Notes: a model not told the origin generated them from the sequence alone. 16,283 nucleotides of DNA from an uncultured Planctomycetaceae bacterium (GCA_938008425.1 CALLKH010000430.1:1-16283); one strand, 5' to 3'. Numbered from the stretch's first letter, positions 1-6,974 are shown. Numbers and translations are program-made.

Positions 1-1
1 G

Positions 2-928
2 ACCGATGAATCCGGCGCGACGACCTGGTACTTCGACGGCCGCATGGCGCTGCGGGAGGCCTCCGCCGATTTCGGGTTCAAGCTCGAGAAGGCCTCCGGC
101 GAATTGCGTGGCGGCGGCCGGCTGGATGACAAGGGCGTCCTGACCTTTGACACGCAGGCGTTCTTCGATCGGGCGATCGTTGCCGGCTGGCATCTCGACG
201 GCCTGAAATGCCGCATTCGAACCGATGACGACGGCGGCATCATCCGCATCGAAAATGCCGTCGCCCAACTGTACGGCGGAGAGGCCGTCGGCGTCGCGGA
301 AATCGATCTCGGCGAATCTCGATCGGACTACAGCGCGTCCATTACTGCACGCGATCTTCAACTGGAACGCTATGTCGCCGTTCATCACCCCGGCCCGCCA
401 TCCGCCCCATCATCAGCCGACGAGGAAGCGGCGCAGGGGGACATCTACGGCAACATGATTCTTCGCGGCCGCACCGGGAGCACGGGCTATCTTGAAGGCG
501 CGGGCGAGATCAACATCCGCGAGGCGCGGGTCTGGAAGCTCCCGATCATCCTGGCGATTTTCCAGGTGCTCAACCTGACGCCGGACGAAAATGTCTTTCA
601 CGACGGGATGCTGAAGATCTACCTGGCTCGCGACCGCGTCGTCTTCAACAAGATCGACCTTCAGGGCAAGGCGATGTCGTTCATTGGCGGCGGCTCACTG
701 GACCTGAACTCGGACAACCTCGACCTCACGCTGCTCGCCGGGAGTCCGGTAAGAATCAACCTGCCCCTGCTCACCGAGATCATCGAGGGCGCCTCGCGCG
801 AGATCATGGAGATTCAGGTCCGGGGAACCATCTCCGATCCCAAGGTGGTGCCGCATCCGCTCAAGAGCATCGGTGTCGCACTGAAGACACTGTTTCCGGA
901 GCCTCCTCCGACCTTTCGAAACCGGTAG
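2..928 (+). CDS. AsmA-like C-terminal domain protein (5' end outside window)
   Basis: The reading frame is open from the first complete codon at position 2 to the TAG at 926-928, giving 308 residues with no start that must be real, so this is the C-terminal part of a longer protein. The sequence shows short amphipathic strands with many G-G-G-x-L and D-L-x-x-x-x-L patterns. The final 150 residues contain the signature of the AsmA/TamB-like C-terminal region: a G-x-G-x-I-N-I segment, a hydrophobic PIILAIFQVLNL stretch, then F-x-x-I-D-L-Q-G, a G-G-G-S-L-D-L-N strand and a final V-R-G-T-I-S-D-P-K-V. Members of this superfamily are long beta-rich envelope proteins tethered to the inner membrane and are linked to outer-membrane homeostasis and lipid transport in Gram-negative bacteria. 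The N-terminal anchor would lie upstream of the window. The family call is fairly safe; the substrate is unknown. No terminator-like hairpin follows the stop. Confidence 0.72.
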   Translation, partial: TDESGATTWYFDGRMALREASADFGFKLEKASGELRGGGRLDDKGVLTFDTQAFFDRAIVAGWHLDGLKCRIRTDDDGGIIRIENAVAQLYGGEAVGVAEIDLGESRSDYSASITARDLQLERYVAVHHPGPPSAPSSADEEAAQGDIYGNMILRGRTGSTGYLEGAGEINIREARVWKLPIILAIFQVLNLTPDENVFHDGMLKIYLARDRVVFNKIDLQGKAMSFIGGGSLDLNSDNLDLTLLAGSPVRINLPLLTEIIEGASREIMEIQVRGTISDPKVVPHPLKSIGVALKTLFPEPPPTFRNR

Positions 929-1083
929 CCCGGCGAATCGCCTCAAGCGGACGAACCGCATCCGATAGGTTCTCGATCGAGCTTCGCCAGGTTCCAATAA
1001 CGGCGTCCGAAGATCTGCGGCACCCCAATCCGGATTTGCCTGCAATTCCTCATCATTCGCTGCGAACCGCCCCGTTCTTCCAT

Positions 1084-1097
1084 TTCACGTCCGTGAA
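1084..1097. promoter_or_regulatory. Operator-like palindrome TTCACG-TC-CGTGAA
   Basis: This is a perfect 6+6 inverted repeat with a 2-base centre. It ends 25 bases before the candidate -35 element of the PEP-CTERM gene. Size and symmetry fit a site for a dimeric helix-turn-helix regulator. The regulator is not identifiable from this window. Confidence 0.3.
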
Positions 1098-1122
1098 TAT
1101 CATGACATTGAGTGCCATCTGT

Positions 1123-1152
1123 TTGACTTCAGTTCCGGCCAAGGCCTAAAGT
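1123..1152 (+). promoter_or_regulatory. Candidate sigma70-type promoter for the PEP-CTERM gene
   Basis: A -35-like TTGACT (1123-1128) is followed after 18 bases by a -10-like TAAAGT (1147-1152). The -35 is 5/6 to consensus and the -10 is 4/6. Planctomycete promoters are poorly defined, so this is only a candidate. Confidence 0.33.
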
Positions 1153-1274
1153 CAGCAAAGTTTTCAAGAGGGGGAAGACTGCGCGAAGGCGTGTGCCTTT
1201 GTCTCCTCGCAGTTCGTTCCACAATCAAACTGGCTCGTTTCAGCAACGGTTCGCTGGCGAGGAGGAGGAAAGTC

Positions 1275-1982
1275 ATGCGCAAGACCTTCGGGCTCACCGG
1301 GGCAATCTGTCTATTTTTCGCGGCCGCTTCACAGGCGCCGGCCGCCGCCATTCTTCCCGGAACTTATCAACTTCATAATCACCCCGACGGCAACGCCCGT
1401 CCGCCGCTTTACGGACTTCGTCTCGACGAGCTCTACAACGTCACCGGCAGCAACGACATCTTCACCTTCGATTTTGACCATGCCAGTTCGAGCATGACCA
1501 TGGTCTACAACAACGTCGCCGGAACCATACACATCAGCGGCATCACCTTCGGCGGCCGCGACACCGGCACCAGCTACGCCAACGACGCCTATCGCGGGCT
1601 TTATTCGGTCGACTTCCTCTACAACGTCGGCGTGGGGCCGGTGCCCGGAGATGACGACGTCTGGGTCGTGAACGCGGCAAACAACATCAATAAGGGATCC
1701 ATCACGCCGCTCACGGCCGGCCATCCCCAGCAGAATACCGCCACGATCCTCGGCGATGTGCGCAACGGCAGCGGCATGTCGTTCCGCCTGGGAGACGAGA
1801 ACAACGACCTCGGTCACCGCGGCTACAACGGCATCTCCGGATGGGGATGGCTCTCGGTCAACGGCAACAATCATGCGGGCTCGGCAAATGATTTTCTCTT
1901 TACCGCCGTTTTGATTCCCGAGCCGACCACGTTGGCGCTGGCGGCCTTCGGGCTCGTCGGACTGATCCGCCGACGACGCTGA
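1275..1982 (+). CDS. PEP-CTERM sorting domain secreted protein
   Basis: This is a 235-residue exported protein. I chose the ATG at 1275 because a strong purine-rich Shine-Dalgarno precedes it and because the protein then begins with a normal signal peptide: M-R-K-T, a hydrophobic core to about residue 20, and an A-x-A-type cleavage site near APAAA (21-25). The in-frame extension back to 1191 would bury this signal peptide. The mature part is rich in Asn, Gly and Asp with alternating hydrophobic residues, suggesting a beta-sandwich, but I recognise no enzyme family. Residues 214-235 are a complete PEP-CTERM tail: the PEP triad at 215-217, a transmembrane stretch (LALAAFGLVGLI) and a terminal RRRR. 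In known systems this tail is recognised by an exosortase that cleaves near PEP and anchors or releases the protein at the surface. No exosortase lies in this window. The gene is apparently monocistronic, between a candidate promoter and a strong terminator. Confidence 0.88.
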   Translation: MRKTFGLTGAICLFFAAASQAPAAAILPGTYQLHNHPDGNARPPLYGLRLDELYNVTGSNDIFTFDFDHASSSMTMVYNNVAGTIHISGITFGGRDTGTSYANDAYRGLYSVDFLYNVGVGPVPGDDDVWVVNAANNINKGSITPLTAGHPQQNTATILGDVRNGSGMSFRLGDENNDLGHRGYNGISGWGWLSVNGNNHAGSANDFLFTAVLIPEPTTLALAAFGLVGLIRRRR

Positions 1983-2046
1983 CACGCTGATTCGAGCCGC
2001 GCACAGCACATTCCACCCAGAAATCTCGTTCAATTGACACATGAAG

Positions 2047-2076
2047 CCCGGGGCAAAGCACTGCCCCGGGTTTTTT
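2047..2076 (+). terminator. Rho-independent terminator after the PEP-CTERM gene
   Basis: A perfect 9-bp GC-rich stem, CCCGGGGCA (2047-2055) with TGCCCCGGG (2062-2070), encloses a 6-base loop and is followed at once by six T (2071-2076). It sits 64 bases after the stop at 1982 and isolates that gene from the ClC gene downstream. Confidence 0.92.
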
Positions 2077-2136
2077 CTTGATTACGACGACAGTCAGGTC
2101 CACCCTTCGTCGCCCGCCGTACCGCAAACGCCATCG

Positions 2137-2166
2137 TTCGCGTTCACCTCCCGATTGCCCTATTAT
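2137..2166 (+). promoter_or_regulatory. Candidate promoter for the ClC gene
   Basis: A -10-like TATTAT (2161-2166, 5/6 to consensus) has a weak -35-like TTCGCG (2137-2142) 18 bases upstream. It lies between the upstream terminator and the ATG at 2199, which is where a promoter must be if this gene is transcribed alone. A GGGAG ribosome-binding site (2191-2195) follows, only 3 bases from the ATG. Confidence 0.33.
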
Positions 2167-2198
2167 TCCCACTCCAACTTCTAATCACGCGGGAGCCG

Positions 2199-4355
2199 AT
2201 GAACGAACTTCAGCTCAATTGGAAAAGGGGCGTCGTCGACCTGAGAAGGCCGGCCGCGCGCTGGATGCGGCTGTTCGGACTCGGCATCCTCGTCGGCATC
2301 CTCGGGGGCCTGGCCGCCGCCGCACTTCATGCGGGGCTGGAGATCGGAACCAAGGGAATCGTCGAGCGCTTCACCGGCCTGTCGCTTTCAGGGCTCGACT
2401 ACTTTCGATTCGAATGGATTCTACTTCTTCTTCCCACCCTCGGCGGACTCGTTTCAGGGGTGATCGTCACGCTGCTCGTCCCGACGGCCGGCGAGCATGG
2501 CGCCAATGCCGTCGCCCGCGCGTTTCACCACGGATTCGGCGAACTGCCGCTCAAGGGGCCGCTCGTTCGAGCCGTCGCATCGGTCGGCGTGATCTCCTGC
2601 GGCGGATGCGCCGGGCCCGAAGGGCCGATCGCGGGCCTCGGCGCTGCCATCGGCTCCAGCATTGCCAACCTGTTCAAGCTGACGCCGCGGGAGCGGCGCG
2701 TCCTGTTGCTGGCCGGATGCGGCGCGGGCGTGGGCGCCATCTTCCAGTGCCCGCTCGGCGGCGCGCTCTTCGCCACGAGCATCATCTACAGCGAGGAAGA
2801 ATTTGAATCGGGCGCGATGGTGCCGGCCTTCGTCGCGTCCGTGATCGCATACACCACCTTCAAAACCGTCATCGGCGGACTCGGCGCCACGGGATACATG
2901 CTGCACAGCAATCTCAGTGAACCGCTCACCTTCGCCCGCCCGGCCGAACTTCTCGCCTACGCGGCGCTCGGCCCGATCTGCGGGATCTTCGCGCTCTTCA
3001 TCAGCGCGCTCTTTCACTACGTCGAAGAACGGCTCATGCCGCGCGTCAAACTGCCCCGCTGGCTCACGCCCGCCATCGGCGGCCTCGCCACCGGCGCCCT
3101 CGCCTGCATGCTGCCCCAGGTCATGGACGGCCAGTATCACTTCATCCAGAACGCCATGACCGGTTTCGAGAAGGTTCCGTCGATGGCCGAATTCGGCTGG
3201 ATCAAGCTGGCGTGGATCTTCGCCGTCGTGGCGGTCGTCAAATGCGTCGCCAACGTCTGCACCGTCGGCAGCGGCGGCGCCGGCGGCAACCTCGGCCCCT
3301 GCGTATTTATCGGCGGGGCCGTCGGCGCGGCACTCGGCGCGGCGTTGGAGGCGATCTTTCCAGGATTCATGACAGAGAACCTTCGTCAGGCGCTCATCCC
3401 CGTCGGCATCGGCGGCGTGCTCGCGGCCTCCATGCGAACGCCGGTGGCCGCGATGGTCATGGTCATCGAAATGACCGGCAGCTACGGCCTGATCGTCCCG
3501 CTCATGCTCGTGTGCATGAGCGCCTACGTCGTCGGCCGCCGAATCGGGCTGAACAATCAGCAGGTGCCGACCTCGTCGCAGTCGCCGGCGCACGCGGGCG
3601 ACGCCGTCGTACATCTGCTTGAGTCCTGGCGCGTGTCCGATCTCATGGAACCTGTCTGGCAGGACACCATCTCGCCCGGGACGCCGCTTCGCGCGATGAT
3701 TGAGCGCATCAAGCCGGGAACACGGCCGGTGTTCGCGGTCTCTGAAGACGGCAAGCTGCGCGGACTGGTTTCGGTCGCCGACATTCGCCGCATCATGGAG
3801 GACCCGGCACTCGCGGAGATCATCATTGCCGAAGACATGATGACCGAAAAGCTCGAAACGGTCGCCCCCGACGTCGACGTCTACCAGGCCCTCGCCGCCT
3901 TCAAGCGCGGTACCCACCAGGTGCTCCCCGTGGTCGCCCCGGACGATGGCGGCCGGTGGCTGGGAATGCTGACGCGCGAGCGGATCTACAACGCCATCAA
4001 GGAGGCACTGGCCGAGAACCAGCGGCAGATGTTCCAGGAACACATCGGGCTGTCGGAGATTGAAACCGAGGGAAAGCTCCAGCAGCTCGTCATGGGCGTC
4101 TCGCCGATGAAGCAGGACATGATTCAGAGACTGCTGGTGCCCATGGATGCCGTCGGTCAGTCACTCAGAGAGACCGATTTCCGCAAGCGATATTCGGCCC
4201 AGGTCATCGCAGTCGAGGAGGCAAACGGCGTCATTCGCTGCCCGCCCGATCTCGATACGCCGCTTCAGACCGGCCAGCGACTGATCGCGATCGTCTGGTA
4301 CGGCCAATCCGCTCCGACCGTCGCGAAGCCCGCGAGCGATGAACCATCAGCCTGA
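2199..4355 (+). CDS. ClC-family anion channel/transporter with two CBS domains and a TrkA-C domain
   Basis: This 718-residue membrane protein moves anions (chloride in most characterised relatives) across the cytoplasmic membrane, either as a channel or by exchange for protons. Residues about 25-450 form the ClC core. The second filter motif is GPEGP (139-143), where the gating glutamate is Glu141. The third appears as GSGGAGGNLGP (357-367), and the conserved RTPVAAMVMVIEMTG (413-427) follows. The first motif reads GEHGANAV (98-105), not the usual GSGxP. Residues about 475-540 and 543-605 are a pair of CBS domains (V-S-D-L-M at 479-483; A-E-D-M-M at 544-548), which in relatives sense adenine nucleotides. 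Residues about 622-702 match a TrkA-C/RCK-C module. Several ClC cores carry one of these regulatory parts; this one carries both in tandem. The start is supported by a close GGGAG. The gene stands alone and converges on the gene at 4399. Ion selectivity and channel versus antiporter mode cannot be decided from sequence. Confidence 0.92.
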   Translation: MNELQLNWKRGVVDLRRPAARWMRLFGLGILVGILGGLAAAALHAGLEIGTKGIVERFTGLSLSGLDYFRFEWILLLLPTLGGLVSGVIVTLLVPTAGEHGANAVARAFHHGFGELPLKGPLVRAVASVGVISCGGCAGPEGPIAGLGAAIGSSIANLFKLTPRERRVLLLAGCGAGVGAIFQCPLGGALFATSIIYSEEEFESGAMVPAFVASVIAYTTFKTVIGGLGATGYMLHSNLSEPLTFARPAELLAYAALGPICGIFALFISALFHYVEERLMPRVKLPRWLTPAIGGLATGALACMLPQVMDGQYHFIQNAMTGFEKVPSMAEFGWIKLAWIFAVVAVVKCVANVCTVGSGGAGGNLGPCVFIGGAVGAALGAALEAIFPGFMTENLRQALIPVGIGGVLAASMRTPVAAMVMVIEMTGSYGLIVPLMLVCMSAYVVGRRIGLNNQQVPTSSQSPAHAGDAVVHLLESWRVSDLMEPVWQDTISPGTPLRAMIERIKPGTRPVFAVSEDGKLRGLVSVADIRRIMEDPALAEIIIAEDMMTEKLETVAPDVDVYQALAAFKRGTHQVLPVVAPDDGGRWLGMLTRERIYNAIKEALAENQRQMFQEHIGLSEIETEGKLQQLVMGVSPMKQDMIQRLLVPMDAVGQSLRETDFRKRYSAQVIAVEEANGVIRCPPDLDTPLQTGQRLIAIVWYGQSAPTVAKPASDEPSA

Positions 4356-4398
4356 CGCCCGGGCCGACCCGATGCTCAGCCGGCCCAAGATGCGGGTT

Positions 4399-5412
4399 TC
4401 ACATTTTCGATGCGATATGCTTCTTCGCGGCGTCCAGAACCGTCGCGATGACTTCCGCCATCGGCCGGTTCTTCATTCGCACGCCAGCCGCGTGGGCATG
4501 GCCGCCGCCGCCGAATTGCTGGGCGAGTTCAACCACCGTGGTCTTACCCTCGCCGCGAAGGTTGATCCGCACCACACCCTTCTCACCCTCGGTGAACAGC
4601 ATCGCCATCCGCACACCCCGAAGCGCCAGCGGAATCGACACCTGGTCGTCGATGTCCTCCGCCCGCGCACCCGAGGCCATGAAATCCTCGTGATCGAGAT
4701 GGCTGTATGCAATCAGACCATCGTCGGTCACATGGGTGTGATCGTACACGCGCCGAAGAAGCTCAAAGTCCGTTCGACCCTGCGACCGGCAAAGCTGCTC
4801 GCCGATGTGCGCCACATCGGCCCCTGCACGAACCAGGTCCGCTGCGGTATGAAGCGCGTCCGCGCTCGTGTTCGGCAGACTGAATCCGGCCGTATCACCG
4901 TGAATGCCGGAGTAAAACAACGACGCCACCCGCGCCGACGGCTGCCAGCCGAGCGACTTCATCACCAGCCGCGCCGTGAGTTCGCACGTGCTCGTCGCAT
5001 GCGGATCGACCCAGTTCCAGCGGCCGAAGTCCGTGTTCGTCACGTGATGATCGATGTTGAACACCGGCGTCTCGCCTTTGAGATCAACCACCGGTTCGAT
5101 GTTGATCCGCTTCTCCGAGGCCGTGTCGAGCACGATCACCGCGTCGTATCCCGCTTCCGGCTCCCATGTCGGCCGCTTCGGCGTATCGGTGGCCTGAGCC
5201 ATCATGAAGTCCAGCCGCTTCGCCACGCACCCCGTCGGAAGTCCGACCACCGCCTCGATGCCGTTCTCGCGCATGGCCGTCGCGAGGCCCAGCGCGGAGC
5301 CGATCGCGTCTGCATCAGGCGTGACATGTGCGACCAGGAACGGCTTTCGAATGCGTTGAAATGCCTGAAGGAATTCGGCCGAGGGAAGCTGACTGCCGCC
5401 GGGGTCTTTCAT
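4399..5412 (-). CDS. nrnA: DHH/DHHA1 phosphoesterase, NrnA-type nanoRNase / pAp phosphatase
   Basis: This is a 337-residue soluble enzyme. Family members cleave 2-5-nucleotide RNA leftovers or 3'-phosphoadenosine 5'-phosphate; some relatives act on cyclic dinucleotide products. All DHH metal motifs are visible: HVTPDADAIGS (29-39, with His29, Asp33 and Asp35), Asp96 in VIVLDT, the DHH triad at 121-123, Asp173 in HGDTAG, and the DHHA1 substrate motif GGGGH at 301-305. Length matches NrnA (about 310-340). I chose the ATG at 5412. An in-frame ATG at 5505 would add 31 residues, but that extension does not look like this family and it overlaps a candidate -10 element (5481-5476). An AAGGCG lies about 10 bases before 5412. 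The neighbouring ClC gene ends 43 bases away in convergent orientation. NrnA and other DHH subfamilies are hard to separate, so the exact substrate is uncertain. Confidence 0.88.
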   Translation of the reverse strand: MKDPGGSQLPSAEFLQAFQRIRKPFLVAHVTPDADAIGSALGLATAMRENGIEAVVGLPTGCVAKRLDFMMAQATDTPKRPTWEPEAGYDAVIVLDTASEKRINIEPVVDLKGETPVFNIDHHVTNTDFGRWNWVDPHATSTCELTARLVMKSLGWQPSARVASLFYSGIHGDTAGFSLPNTSADALHTAADLVRAGADVAHIGEQLCRSQGRTDFELLRRVYDHTHVTDDGLIAYSHLDHEDFMASGARAEDIDDQVSIPLALRGVRMAMLFTEGEKGVVRINLRGEGKTTVVELAQQFGGGGHAHAAGVRMKNRPMAEVIATVLDAAKKHIASKM

Positions 5413-5475
5413 GGTGTCGGGTCGCCTTTTGTGGAATGAGTTTGCGTACGCTTGCCTGTGAATTTCAAGGCAATG

Positions 5476-5481
5476 AGTATA
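5476..5481 (-). promoter_or_regulatory. Candidate -10 element for the nrnA-type gene
   Basis: Read on the minus strand this is TATACT (5/6 to TATAAT), placing a transcription start near 5469 and giving a leader of about 57 bases to the ATG at 5412. No good -35 is visible at the usual spacing. Confidence 0.25.
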
Positions 5482-5551
5482 GGCGGCGGGCGACTGGACG
5501 GCCATGATTCCGCGCCGCCGTCAGCGCCGAGTGGCGTTGAAGGGCGTGCAT

Positions 5552-5580
5552 CTGAAAACCTGCGCCACGGATCGTATAAT
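5552..5580 (+). promoter_or_regulatory. Plus-strand promoter with perfect TATAAT, no gene downstream
   Basis: CTGAAA (5552-5557, 4/6 to TTGACA) is followed after exactly 17 bases by a consensus TATAAT (5575-5580). Transcription would begin near 5587 and run into the hairpin cluster, away from the nrnA-type gene and antisense to the glycosyltransferase. No supported coding region follows in that direction before 5882. Confidence 0.45.
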
Positions 5581-5609
5581 TCGATGAACCTGAGCCGAAA
5601 ATGAAGTGC

Positions 5610-5673
5610 AAAAAAAGGGCCAGGGTCCGGGTGCGTGCTGGGGGGGAACACGCGGGGCTCCGAAGCCCTGGCC
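5610..5673 (-). terminator. Intrinsic terminator on the minus strand, downstream of the glycosyltransferase
   Basis: On the minus strand, GGCCAGGG (5673-5666) pairs perfectly with CCCTGGCC (5625-5618). Inside it, GCGTG (5653-5649) pairs with CACGC (5637-5633). The structure is followed by one C and seven T (5616-5610). It is longer than a textbook terminator because of internal loops. It would end transcripts about 210-270 bases after the glycosyltransferase stop, or end a separate minus-strand RNA. Confidence 0.6.
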
Positions 5674-5681
5674 AAAGCGGG

Positions 5682-5758
5682 AATGTTAGGGAATGCGGCT
5701 TCCGATTCAAGGAAAAAAGCGCTGCGCGCCTAACATTTCGCATGCGCAATTGTTGCGC
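5682..5758. repeat. Cluster of hairpin-forming inverted repeats; possible structured RNA
   Basis: AATGTTAGG (5682-5690) pairs perfectly with CCTAACATT (5729-5737). Within its loop, TTCC (5700-5703) can pair with GGAA (5711-5714). Also, on the minus strand, a GC-only mini-hairpin (GCGC-GCA-GCGC, 5729-5719) is followed at once by six T. Beside these, GCGCAA (5744-5749) and TTGCGC (5753-5758) form a 6-bp hairpin with a 3-base loop. So much perfect pairing in a non-coding stretch suggests an RNA or regulatory function. I could not match it to a known RNA family by eye. Confidence 0.4.
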
Positions 5759-5881
5759 CACGACCAAGGTTATTCATGACACCGGCTTATGCGCGCGTCA
5801 CCGTTCCCCTACGCCGATCAGCATTTTACTTACAAGTAGCTTTACCTAGGCAAATGGTGTATTCGAAATCGTCGATTCGGA

Positions 5882-6676
5882 TCAACTCAGCAGGCGGACG
5901 CCCACCCACGCCGCAGCCGCGGTGACCAGAACAATCGCCCAGATCAGCCACGGGAACCGGAAGTGATAGAGCGTCCAGAGGTGCTTGAGATACAAGAGCT
6001 GCTGCTGGAGTGTCAGCTTGCTTTCACCATGCAGCCGGTCGGCGAACTCGATCGGCCGTTCGGCCACGCGGCTGCATCGCGCCTTGATCATGATCTCGAG
6101 GCCGATCTTGTAGCCGATGGCGTTGAGCCCCGCCGACTTGGCCCGCTCAAAAGTCTCTCGCCTCAGACAGAAGAAACCGGCCATCGGGTCCTTGGCCGAC
6201 GTCAGCGGCCGTGCAAGCGCCGTCGCCCCGAGTGAGTTGATTTTGCGAAGGAAGCCCCAGTCCTCTTTCGTCCGGCCTCCCGCGACGTAGCGTGAGCCGA
6301 TGCAGAAGTCGGCCTCGTCTTTCGCCACGGGTTCAATCACATCGGGCACAGACACGGGCGGATGCGAGAGATCCGCGTCCATGCACATCAGGAGGCCATG
6401 CTTCGCCTCCTCAAACCCGCGCACGACGGCCGACGACAGGCCGCGCTCATTCTCGCGAACGATGAGCCGGACGGGAAAGCGTCTCGCCAATTCCGCGATC
6501 ACTTCGCGCGTCGCATCGGGGCTGTTGTCATCCACGATGACCATCTCAAACGGCCGGCCCGCGGCGTCTAGCGCAGCTGCGACCTGCTCGACGAGGATGG
6601 GAATATTCTTCGCCTCGCGATAGGTGGGGACGACGATCGAGACGTGTTCGAGAGATGAGGAAGAGTTTCGCTCCAT
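5882..6676 (-). CDS. GT2 glycosyltransferase, polyprenyl-phosphate sugar synthase (DPM1-like)
   Basis: This 264-residue enzyme transfers a sugar from a nucleotide sugar to polyprenyl phosphate on the inner face of the membrane, making a lipid-linked donor. The GT-A fold starts at VSIVVPTYREAKN (12-24). Asp49-Asp50-x-Ser52 (nucleotide binding) and the metal-binding Asp100-x-Asp102 in CMDADLSHPP follow. GSRYVAGG (127-134), DPMAGFF (163-169) and GYKIGLEI (188-195) match dolichol-phosphate mannose synthases. A single transmembrane helix (about 242-260) ends the protein, giving a tail anchor. I chose the ATG at 6676 because it gives the usual length; in-frame ATG 6751 and TTG 6766 would add 25-30 residues, and none of the three has a strong ribosome-binding site. 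The sugar (mannose, glucose or another) cannot be told. It is transcribed alone, with a terminator-like hairpin downstream. Confidence 0.9.
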   Translation of the reverse strand: MERNSSSSLEHVSIVVPTYREAKNIPILVEQVAAALDAAGRPFEMVIVDDNSPDATREVIAELARRFPVRLIVRENERGLSSAVVRGFEEAKHGLLMCMDADLSHPPVSVPDVIEPVAKDEADFCIGSRYVAGGRTKEDWGFLRKINSLGATALARPLTSAKDPMAGFFCLRRETFERAKSAGLNAIGYKIGLEIMIKARCSRVAERPIEFADRLHGESKLTLQQQLLYLKHLWTLYHFRFPWLIWAIVLVTAAAAWVGVRLLS

Positions 6677-6880
6677 GCGGCGAACATCATAAAGGGGTGA
6701 GCCGGGAGGGGAAGGGAGGAGCACAGGCCTCTTGCAAGGCTCGATCGACATAACGACCGGCCGCAATGCGTTCGCCCACTCAGCGCCAGATGGGCGTCAG
6801 AAATTCGCCAGGGGTTGAGCTAAGCGAAACCCGTGATCGCGAATACCCTGTTCAGGAGTGCCCCGGAGAGGCGCAGGAAG

Positions 6881-6905
6881 CGGTTGGATTCAGGAGGACC
6901 AACCG
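6881..6905. repeat. Perfect 7-bp hairpin with AGGAGG in the loop
   Basis: CGGTTGG (6881-6887) pairs with CCAACCG (6899-6905) around an 11-base loop that contains AGGAGG (6892-6897). No T run follows and no ATG, GTG or TTG lies at a suitable distance, so it is neither a clear terminator nor a clear ribosome-binding site. Confidence 0.35.
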
Positions 6906-6945
6906 AATTCTCGCTCCAACCATCCGAACTTCGAGCGCAGAGGAT

Positions 6946-6974
6946 TTGAAGTACACCTGGTCACTGAATAACAT
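6946..6974 (+). promoter_or_regulatory. Candidate promoter for the secreted repeat-protein gene
   Basis: TTGAAG (6946-6951) and TAACAT (6969-6974) are separated by 17 bases, each 4/6 to consensus. It would give a leader of about 185 bases to the ATG at 7166. Confidence 0.3.

Larger units (their letters stand above)
929..1274. other. Intergenic region upstream of the PEP-CTERM gene
   Basis: These 346 bases hold no convincing gene. Short frames on either strand lack ribosome-binding sites and recognisable sequence. The interesting part is the right-hand half: a 14-base palindrome at 1084-1097, a sigma70-like promoter at 1123-1152, and a purine-rich ribosome-binding site (GGAGGAGGAAA, 1261-1271) before the ATG at 1275. 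The predicted 5' leader is about 115 bases. Confidence 0.6.
5413..5881. other. Long intergenic region with several hairpins and promoter-like elements
   Basis: I see no credible protein gene in these 469 bases; the short frames have no ribosome-binding site. From left to right the region holds an 8-base palindrome GCGTACGC (5444-5451), a short inverted repeat TTGCC/GGCAA (5452-5473), a minus-strand -10-like TATACT (5481-5476) facing the nrnA-type gene, a plus-strand promoter (5552-5580), and a cluster of hairpins (5610-5758). It ends with a more AT-rich stretch (about 5820-5880) next to the glycosyltransferase stop. Confidence 0.55.

Noticed and set aside
2454..4043. Long open frame on the minus strand opposite the ClC gene (529 residues)
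   Set aside because: Composition is Arg/Asp/His/Gly-rich with no domain, and the plus-strand frame is an unambiguous ClC protein. High GC makes long antisense frames common.
4361..4386. GGGCCG/CGGCCC inverted repeat between the convergent ClC and nrnA-type genes
   Set aside because: Only 6 bp with a 14-base loop and no T run on either strand; not enough to call a terminator.
4339..5439. Plus-strand open frame antisense to the nrnA-type gene (366 residues)
   Set aside because: The minus strand carries every DHH/DHHA1 motif; the antisense product is His/Arg-rich and featureless.
5617..5800. Resemblance to SRP RNA or RNase P RNA (GGTCCGGG-like and CCGGCTTAT-like patches)
   Set aside because: The SRP helix-8 motif (GGAAGGAAGCAGCC-like) is missing. 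The RNase P core (GAGGAAAGTCC-like and ACAGAA-like) is missing and the locus is too short.
5601..5849. Possible 82-residue basic peptide downstream of the TATAAT promoter
   Set aside because: No ribosome-binding site, no recognisable sequence, and the frame crosses strong hairpins. An RNA role is more likely, though a small protein is not excluded.
6773..6796. CGCCCA/TGGGCG inverted repeat upstream of the GT2 gene
   Set aside because: Short arms, no T run and no other supporting signal.
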